A DNA stretch of 64,000 nt from Fusarium oxysporum f. sp. lycopersici 4287 (Eukaryota > Ascomycota > Sordariomycetes > Hypocreales > Nectriaceae). The notes under the pieces are model-generated. The model saw only the letters and a list, made by a program, of their open reading frames with translations, did not search any database and was not told the DNA's origin. Both the position numbers and the translations under genes were made by a program. The stretch spans positions 4,329,482 to 4,393,481 of the forward strand of contig NC_030990.1 in NCBI RefSeq assembly GCF_000149955.1. The letters run 5' to 3'. The stretch's first letter is position 1. Each line of letters starts with the position of its first letter. This document shows, one piece after another, positions 57,239 through 64,000 of this stretch.

Positions 57239-58612
57239 ATGCTTTCCCCTCTGATATACTTGCTGCTAGGCTTTATGCCACTAGCCACCCAAGCCTCACT
57301 AGTTGCCAATCTAGACATTCCGGCAAAGGTTGCAGCCCAGTATGGGTGCAAGGGAGCGTGCTACAAAAACTTCCAAGCTGGGCTGGCTGCCGATCGCGAG
57401 TTTTATGGTGCCATCTACGACGACGACTTTTATGCCACAGCTTCCAACTTCTCTTCTTCCAAGCCAGGCGACGTTCTCAAGTTCAAGCCTATCAACGCCA
57501 GTCTCTTGACCGACATCCCCGAAGGTACGGCGGCGTACAAACTCCAGTACGTGACCAAGGACTTACACGGAAGGATGGTTCCGGTCACGGGTTTCATTGC
57601 TTTTCCTTATGCTACTCGGAGAAACGACCACAAGTATCCACTCATTGCTTACGCACACGGAACTTCTGGCGTGTTCCGTGGGTGCGCCCCCTCGGCGATG
57701 CCAAACCTGTATGATTATAACAGCTGGTCACTTCTGATCAGACGAGGGTACGCTGTTGTCGCGACGGACTATGCAGGCTTGGGAAATAACTACACAAGTC
57801 ACCAGTATCAAGCCTCCCCAGCACAAGCCAACGATGTGTACTATTCTATTGTCGCGGCCCGCAAACTGTTCGGAGCGTCTCTTACAAGTGAATGGATGAG
57901 CGTCGGCCATTCTCAAGGTGGCGGTGCTGCCTGGGCGCTGGCCGAGAGTCCACTGCTGCGTCAAAACTGTCCTGTCGGCAAATATCTTGGCACAGTGGCA
58001 CAGGCACCTGGTGTTCGTCTTAAAGAGATGGCTATCGCTGCCCTTGAGTCAGATTCGTCATCGGACGTCACTTCCTCCCGCGGCGTTCTGGGTGAGGTGG
58101 GATGGGTCATAATAGGTCTTCGATCCATCCTCCCCAAGGACAGACAAAATTGGTTGAAGCCTGCATTCCGAAAGCGACTCGAACTTGCAACTCTAGCACA
58201 AGCCTGTTACGCGTCGGCTCAGGCCCTAGTTTCGGATCTTGGCGTGGAAGATATTGTGGACTTTACCGACCCAGGCTTTCTCAAGGCTATCAATGTCATG
58301 CAGAACTTCACCGCCAGGGGCGAGGGGAAGAGTCAGCAACCCATTCTGGTTGTGCAAGGACTAAATGATGTTTCAGTCTTGCCGGAAGTGGTCGAAGAAT
58401 CGTATCGAGTTGGCTGTCGCTCGCGTAATGAGCTGCACCTTGAACTCTACCCTGGCATGGACCATGATCCTGTAATCGCTGCTGCATCGCCCTACTTTCT
58501 TCAGTGGATCGATGATCGTTTTGCTGGAGTCACGACAAGTGGTAAATGCACCAACCATACGACCCAACCATTTGATGCTGTCAACATGTACGCTCCGGAT
58601 GATACTGACTAG
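57239..58612 (+). CDS. Secretory lipase (LIP family)
   Basis: An intronless frame of 457 residues. A signal peptide occupies about 1-19 (LIYLLLGFMPLATQA). The mature part follows the Candida-type secretory lipase plan: DDDFY near the N terminus, the GTSGVFRGCAPS loop with a conserved Cys, VVATDYAGLG, the nucleophile GHSQGGGA (Ser 225), VVQGLNDVSV with the acid Asp 377, and GMDHDP with His 409. Several N-glycosylation sites and paired Cys fit secretion. It should hydrolyse acylglycerols or other esters outside the cell and could serve in nutrient use or host interaction. The upstream Zn2Cys6 gene is transcribed in the same direction. Confidence 0.92.
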   Translation: MLSPLIYLLLGFMPLATQASLVANLDIPAKVAAQYGCKGACYKNFQAGLAADREFYGAIYDDDFYATASNFSSSKPGDVLKFKPINASLLTDIPEGTAAYKLQYVTKDLHGRMVPVTGFIAFPYATRRNDHKYPLIAYAHGTSGVFRGCAPSAMPNLYDYNSWSLLIRRGYAVVATDYAGLGNNYTSHQYQASPAQANDVYYSIVAARKLFGASLTSEWMSVGHSQGGGAAWALAESPLLRQNCPVGKYLGTVAQAPGVRLKEMAIAALESDSSSDVTSSRGVLGEVGWVIIGLRSILPKDRQNWLKPAFRKRLELATLAQACYASAQALVSDLGVEDIVDFTDPGFLKAINVMQNFTARGEGKSQQPILVVQGLNDVSVLPEVVEESYRVGCRSRNELHLELYPGMDHDPVIAAASPYFLQWIDDRFAGVTTSGKCTNHTTQPFDAVNMYAPDDTD

Positions 58613-59070
58613 GCTAATTGCCTGGGTCGGGCTGAGTTGAGCAGGGAAAGTCTCATTCTCTGGGCTCATCCGCCTCTAGGGTTGGAGCACTGAAGAGCAG
58701 GCTTTGACCAAGTTTCGTTAATTTGGGCGCCTCTTGTACTTGAGTGCTGAAAACTGGATGGGCCATGCCTTGCCTTTCTTCGTTAGCTTTTAATTCATGC
58801 TTGTGTCAGAGTCTTCTATTCTTATTCGTACCAAAGTTCGCGAATTATTGGAAGGAACTCTGCATTCTTGATTTCAGTAAATACCTAATTAACAGTCCTT
58901 GCTTTGAATTATCTTCTCATGTATGTGTTAGCGGTTGTTCGTGGTCACCTGGATGACCCTCCTAATAATAACGATATCGAGATTTGAACAAAGAGACAAC
59001 ATCGAAAAGGAAGCTGATGATAAGTAATGCCCCAATCCATCGGCGTCGGCGAAGCTTCCTAAACAAGTCT
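58613..59070. other. Spacer between convergent genes
   Basis: 3' regions of the lipase and the dioxygenase; nothing else seen. Confidence 0.45.
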
Positions 59071-60429
59071 CTATCTGGCCTTGTTGCTAGCACTACGAAT
59101 GTAAGGTTCCAACGGAAACACCTGAGCTTCTGGCGTCACGCCCTCATAAAGTTCTGCCCACCTCTCACGTAGAGGCTCCGGAGTTTCCCAAGCATTCTCA
59201 GGATCTCTCAACCAAAGTCGCAACAAATGGCGCCTATAAAGTCAACATAAACCCATTACTCAGACTTTCGTACTTACTGCTGAGCTGGCGAATCGGTGAA
59301 TGCGTCTCGAGCATGAAACACAGCGAGGTTGTTGATGAATTGCATATCGCCTTTTGCAAAGTTGGTCGAAACACTTAGTTTATCTCCCAAGAAGTGAAGA
59401 GCATCGAGAGCTTCGGCTTGAGCCTCGGTGATGGGCGGAATATCGTGACTCCGTGGCAGTGCACCGAATCCGACAAAGTATCGACGAGCGTACTGCAACG
59501 CAACTCTCTCAGGCAGTGTATCGGTGGCCTTTTGATGATAGAGAAGTGGTCGAGTCGTGAACTTCTTATTCGGGTTTGCGAAGCTGAAAGTGTCAGTCAA
59601 CCGACCATTAAACATCAGAGTCTTCATACTTCTCAACATTCCAATTCTGCGACAGCGTATGAATCAAATCAGGCCTCGTCCTTGCCAACTCATTATAAAC
59701 CCTCCACGTACTCGCAATCCTACTCGCACCGCCCTCTAGCGCCGTCTGTAGACAAAACAGCGACACGATATCACCAGAATCAGTATGAAAAACCTGTCTG
59801 TCAGTAGTATACGCCGGACTTCCGATCGCGCTCTTGTCTTGACCGGCGCTAAGATCTTTTACATGCGTGAGGACAACGTCGGCGGGTTTGCCGTTGAACT
59901 TGCTGTCTTGACGACCTCGCTGCGATGCGATATGTGACGAAATGCCGACGTAGATTATGGCGTTTTCTTCGCGGGTGTAGTTGTCTACGTTAACGCCGCG
60001 GATGACGAAGAAACCATGGCCTTTGTGCAGCTCATCGGATAGCTTTCGCAATTCTGAGTGTAGATTTGGTAGAGGGAATGTCTCTGTCGTGAGATGACCC
60101 AGTGAGAGGCCAAGACCTGGTCGTGTTAGATGAGGGGTATATAGCTATCAATGCCGGATACCTTTGAAATGCTGTAAAGCCTGATCAATCTCGCCGAGCT
60201 GGTCCTCGGATAGCTTATAAGTCCAGTCATAAGTTTGGCCAACTGAGTCGCCTTCCCATACAAGATCGCCATTTAGTTGTTTCGGGAAGCCATCTGGGAC
60301 CGAAGTCGGAAGGTTCCCCTCTTTGAGTCGCTTGGCTGTTCTGGCTTGGTAGTTTTCGTAGTTTGGAGCGTAAGCAATATCTGGTTGACCGGGCGGGGGT
60401 GCCGCGGTAACAGTTGTTGTAAAAGACAT
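59071..60429 (-). CDS. TauD/TfdA-type 2-oxoglutarate-dependent dioxygenase
   Basis: Exons 60429-60162, 60116-59630, 59583-59278 and 59233-59071 encode 407 residues; the introns are 44-46 nt and all junctions keep frame. The iron-binding triad is visible: His 200 and Asp 202 in VFHTDSGD and the distal His 356 in QRHLLRLWL, followed by an Arg for 2-oxoglutarate. HGFFVIRGVNVDNY and DNLAVFHARDAF-like segments (here NNLAVFHARDAF) also mark the clavaminate-synthase/TauD superfamily. Such fungal enzymes hydroxylate small acids; some break down sulfonates and others act in secondary metabolism. There is no signal peptide, so it is cytosolic. It is followed on the same strand by a MATE-type transporter 310 bases upstream, a pair that could act on one compound. 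The substrate is unknown. Confidence 0.9.
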
Positions 60430-60740
60430 GATGTTGATAGTCAATGGGAAGTGATGTAGGAAAAAGGTGTGAAGCACTCGCTATGATCGCCGGTAATAAG
60501 CAAATGGGTTGGAGGTCATTATTAATAAGAGGCATAACAAGTGGTGGTGGGATCTGCATGATGAGGTGATGCGTAACATTGATTGCACCATAGCACATAA
60601 TACTCTCCAAAATTCTGCGAAAATGGAGTAAAGTTCCGTATGTAACCACGTACAATAAGAGACCTTAGGACACGACCGTCAAGGAGTCAATTAGAGCATA
60701 AATCTGCAGGAACTCACTGCCTCCAATCACAGAAGTGCAT
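60430..60740. other. Dioxygenase promoter and transporter 3' region
   Basis: About 310 bases between two minus-strand genes; no distinct element recognised. Confidence 0.45.
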
Positions 60741-62228
60741 TCACTCTCGGAACTCCTCCAACTCAGTCTTACCATGATATAACGTCCAAGCCCATAGCGA
60801 ATCCACAACCAGAATTGCCCCAAAACTGAACACGAGACTACCCCCAAACACAAACTTATAATACCACCATGCATTACTGTCATTCAAGTCATCCACTTGA
60901 CATGCGATCGCCCACGGCAGTACATAAAGCAGATTGCTTGCAAGACTCTGATACAAATACCATCTCGGTCGCGTTGCCAGAAGAATCGTCGCAAGCTGAG
61001 TTGACATCGCGTAAAAGATGTAACACCAGTCCAGACTTCGCCACATGTAAGCTGTGACCTCTGCGACTTCCTCTGAGCCACTGATGTATGATGCAAAGGG
61101 CTTTGCTCCGAAGAGCGTGAGGAAGATGGCTATCGGGACTTCGAAAACGAGGGCGATAACTAATGATCTGAAAGCTGGGCGTACGATGCCACGAAGGTCC
61201 TTCAATGATGCTTGAGGATTTCGTGTGCTGATGTCGACGCGCCTTCTCCAGTCGCCCCAGTTGTGACCGATGAATTGCAACGCTGTTGCCTCCAAAGCCT
61301 GAACGGGAACCATGATCAAACCCCATCGGATAGTGTTGAAGACACCCCAAGCTGTAGCGTACACTGCTCCTAGAGCAACGATTGTACTAACCAGCCAGAG
61401 ATACAAGGCGTTTCTGACAGCTGACTCGGTGAAGAAGATCAATCCAGGCCGAAGAAGGACTTTGAGAGCGTCAAAGCTTGGACGCAGCTTCTCTTGAGGG
61501 TCATGGGATGTGTGCCTCTTGAACGACCAGGTATTCGACCAGAGAAAGTAAATAAGTCCTGCAAATGCCGCGACAAGATTACAGACCAGTTGTATGGTGC
61601 CTTGCATGTTGACGGTGGGCGTAAAGGAACCGACGTGGAATTTCGAAATGAGAAGAAAGTCGAGGATAATGTTAACTGCAAACTTGACGGTGCTGATGGC
61701 CAGTGGAATATCAGGCTTATCCAAAGCCCTCGTAGCTGTCGCCACTGCTGTTTCGAGCGCTCCGCTGAAGACAGTGAATGAAGCAATACGCACATATGTC
61801 AAACTCGCATCGCGGACTTCCTCAGGGACGAAGTTCTTCGCAAACGACGATGCAGCAGCAAGAAACACTATACTCAGTATCAACCCAATAACAGACTGGA
61901 ACGCAATGAGAGTATGCGTCAATTGAAGGCGCTTCCCCAGCGATCGCGAAGCTTTGTCTCCAATGATAACCCATGCAGCTCTCGGCAACCCTTCATTCAC
62001 AGCCTCGGACGCAGTGTTCATGTATGTATACGCATCGGTGAGCACCACCATTGATGAGTCAATGTTTGCAACCCATAGTTTAGATAAAGTGCCGTATAGA
62101 GCAGGGAGGATGAATGATGCGAGGTTGAAGAGCAGGGAGCCGGTGTAGTGCGTGCGGTGGAGGGCTGAGGATGAGAATGCGGAGGGGAGGCGGCGAATGT
62201 GACGGGTGATGCTGTTGAGGATCTTCAT
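60741..62228 (-). CDS. MATE-type multidrug/metabolite transporter
   Basis: An intronless frame of 495 residues with about eleven to twelve hydrophobic segments and no large soluble domain. The start (basic Arg/His-rich residues before [24 protein letters not shown]) and segments such as [64 protein letters not shown] and [22 protein letters not shown] match fungal members of the MATE/MOP exporter superfamily, in which two six-helix bundles exchange protons or sodium for drugs or metabolites. It lies next to a TauD-type dioxygenase on the same strand. Export of a metabolite or xenobiotic is likely, but the substrate is not readable. Confidence 0.85.
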   Translation of the reverse strand: MKILNSITRHIRRLPSAFSSSALHRTHYTGSLLFNLASFILPALYGTLSKLWVANIDSSMVVLTDAYTYMNTASEAVNEGLPRAAWVIIGDKASRSLGKRLQLTHTLIAFQSVIGLILSIVFLAAASSFAKNFVPEEVRDASLTYVRIASFTVFSGALETAVATATRALDKPDIPLAISTVKFAVNIILDFLLISKFHVGSFTPTVNMQGTIQLVCNLVAAFAGLIYFLWSNTWSFKRHTSHDPQEKLRPSFDALKVLLRPGLIFFTESAVRNALYLWLVSTIVALGAVYATAWGVFNTIRWGLIMVPVQALEATALQFIGHNWGDWRRRVDISTRNPQASLKDLRGIVRPAFRSLVIALVFEVPIAIFLTLFGAKPFASYISGSEEVAEVTAYMWRSLDWCYIFYAMSTQLATILLATRPRWYLYQSLASNLLYVLPWAIACQVDDLNDSNAWWYYKFVFGGSLVFSFGAILVVDSLWAWTLYHGKTELEEFRE

Positions 62229-62659
62229 TGCTTCGCTGGATCTCAGGTCATTTTGGAAGGAAAAACAGTAGTATTTGTTGGTTGAGAAGAGCAGGAGGAT
62301 GATTGTGAGGGGAAATCGCTGTGTAACCGAAAATGAGGGACGAAATACGACGTAGCCCAGTGCGTGAACCCCTCTTCAGCTGGTCGGCCTCCCGCATGAA
62401 GAGCGAAGCCGTCAACAGCTAGGAGTAAAACGATCTGGGCAATGCCATGCCATTCAACACACTCAAGCAGCAGCACAAAGTAACCATGTTTGTATCGCAT
62501 ACTAGATGAGGATAGTTAAGCCTCTGTCCTTGCAAGTCAGACAAGTCCATTAGCCGGTGTACAAATCGAAGCATAGTTCTATTAAAATCCTCAGGATAAA
62601 GTAAATTTCCCCCAATCACGAGTTCATGGCAGCATGACGATTATCTCGCATTATCAACT
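62229..62659. other. Spacer, transporter promoter
   Basis: 430 bases between two minus-strand genes; nothing distinct recognised. Confidence 0.45.
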
Positions 62660-63512
62660 TTAATCGCCTTGGAAGATGAACCCAGGTTGCTCCGGCGAAA
62701 GCTCTTCCCCAACCTGCTCATAGATGCGTTCATGTCTTATCTCTTGCACCAGACCATCCCCGGTCTTTATCGCCTCGCTATCCCAGGCAACTGGGGGATC
62801 TTCGCTCGACAGAGCCACGGGTAGAGGATCTTGCGAAGACGGCACCAAGGGATGAATGAATGGCTTGGGGTTGTTGATGAAGCATTGTTCGATCGAAGTA
62901 GCAGTAACCGTGCTGGTCTCTATAGAAACAAGGTTTGTGACCGGCACTATCTCTCGGACATGCTCGACTGTGACGTTCACTGTGAAGATGGCGGGTTTCA
63001 AGTCAGGTACAGTCATAGTTTCTCGGCAGTGACCTGAGGTTTCACGTATCAGCTGGGTCTGCCAGAGGAATTTCTTGCACATACCTTGTGTTTGGTTGTT
63101 GATGGTCACCACCTTCACTGATTTAATGACAACTGTCTGGGTTGGGAGAACCTGGGTTACTTGTCAGCCCGCAATGCTAGATGAAGTGTCCTTTCTAAGA
63201 GAAATACCTTCTCTGTTGTCGTTGTAAAGTTCTGGGTCACGTGTACGGTGATAACAGGTGATCGAACAATTTTGATATCTTCCATGATTCCGCATTGCTT
63301 GATATGGCCACCGCACTCGATTATCGTCTTCTCATCAACAGTTCACGATGTGCTGCTTTCAGCATCCCATAAAACAGGGCTCGATAATGCTTTACACATA
63401 TTAGCGGACTGGGTGGACGGAGTCAATGGTAGTATCCAAGGTCAATAGAATGAAAACTTACACTTCTCAGCAGCATGACAGCGAAAAGTCGCCAAAAGTC
63501 ATTGATCAACAT
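62660..63512 (-). CDS. Small Thr-rich protein of unknown function, four exons
   Basis: The proposed exons 63512-63462, 63330-63208, 63151-63085 and 63033-62660 give 204 residues. The first encodes MLINDFWRLFAVMLLRS, hydrophobic and possibly part of a signal peptide. The second gives CGGHIKQCG and a beta-type segment VRSPVITVHVTQNFTTTTEK; the third VLPTQTVVIKSVKVVTINN; the last TVNVTVEHVREIVPVTN, STVTATSIEQC and a Pro/Asp/Glu-rich end. The alternating Val/Thr stretches and paired Cys resemble fungal secreted or wall proteins, but I do not recognise a family. The third intron is 51 nt and in frame, so reading through it would add 17 residues; GTATGT, GCTGATA and CTCAG favour splicing. The long first intron (131 nt) is the least certain part. 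Confidence 0.55.
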
Positions 63513-64000
63513 GATGAACTACCGTATATTCTAAGATCCAGAATTTGAGAGGGGCAATGAGGAGGTTTGTTTAGAAAGATATCAAGCGAAGTTATGAATT
63601 ATGACAAAGGTAGCAATCGACATCTATTGACAATGAGAAAGAAGGAGGAGGGACGAGTGCAGGAAGCGAGAATCGAGAGATAATGCCAGATTTCGCACAA
63701 ATCCTCCCGTAAAACGAACAAGACATTAGACTCTCATTTGTAGACATGTGGTGATTTCTCTGATCTAAAAGATTATTATTTTGATGATTCAACACAGCTG
63801 AAAGGAAGGGTGAGCCCATGCAAGTGAGACGAGACTTGCGAGATGAGGATGAGAGCAGGTCTCAAGTTAACTAGCTCTCAGAGATATTGCAAGCCACAAG
63901 TAGTAGAATGAAGAAAGGATTGTTAATCATGGTAGAGTATCGGCCGGATGGATCGCCATCCAGGGCGCCGTAGAAATGTGACAGAAAGAGTGGCTTGCAT
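63513..64000. other. Right window edge, no gene seen
   Basis: Likely the promoter of the small four-exon gene. No coding frame with a motif; the window ends here. Confidence 0.45.

Overview
The window looks like nuclear DNA of a filamentous ascomycete, most probably a Fusarium-type Sordariomycete. The coding genes are cut by short introns (about 45-75 nt) with GT(A/G)AGT-like donors, CTAAC/CTGAT-like branch points and CAG/TAG acceptors. The families are typically fungal: a Zn2Cys6 regulator, a WSC/GPI wall protein, a secretory lipase, a glycogen-targeting phosphatase subunit and a GT2 synthase. All gene models were assembled by eye from reading frames, splice signals and family motifs; no search was run.

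Left part (0-16 kb): a secreted alpha/beta hydrolase (646-1873 +); an M24B Xaa-Pro peptidase (2351-3944 +) whose first exon carries two apparent single-base deletions; a 623-residue protein ending in a riboflavin-kinase-like domain that has lost the catalytic Glu (4247-6118 +); a Gln/Gly/Tyr-repeat protein (7664-9694 -) whose last repeat unit contains a CAA-to-TAA change followed by 45 further intact codons; a secreted S10 serine carboxypeptidase in seven exons (10001-12159 -); and a CBM21 glycogen-targeting PP1 regulatory subunit (13665-16088 -).

Middle (16-48 kb): about 14.7 kb (16089-30819) in which I see no gene; an APC-family amino acid/choline-type permease (30820-32643 -); a coactosin-like ADF-H protein (34087-34527 -); an MFS anion:cation symporter-type transporter (38211-39884 -); a possible 69-residue acidic protein (41155-41364 +); a 706-residue WSC-domain GPI-anchored wall protein with tandem repeats (41965-44142 -); and a small Cys-rich, C-terminally anchored protein (47322-47870 -).

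Right part (48-64 kb): a membrane GT2 glycosyltransferase (48875-50884 -) divergent from a UDP-glucose 4-epimerase (52231-53511 +), a pairing that suggests surface polysaccharide synthesis. Then come a Zn2Cys6 transcription factor (55104-56768 +), a secretory lipase (57239-58612 +), a TauD-type dioxygenase (59071-60429 -), a MATE-type transporter (60741-62228 -) and a small four-exon protein (62660-63512 -). The regulator, enzymes and transporter lie close together and could form a small functional cluster, but that is inference.

The strongest unusual observation is in the Zn2Cys6 gene. A canonical zinc cluster with exact C-X2-C-X6-C spacing is recovered only if two consecutive canonical introns flank a 3-nucleotide microexon (55241-55243).
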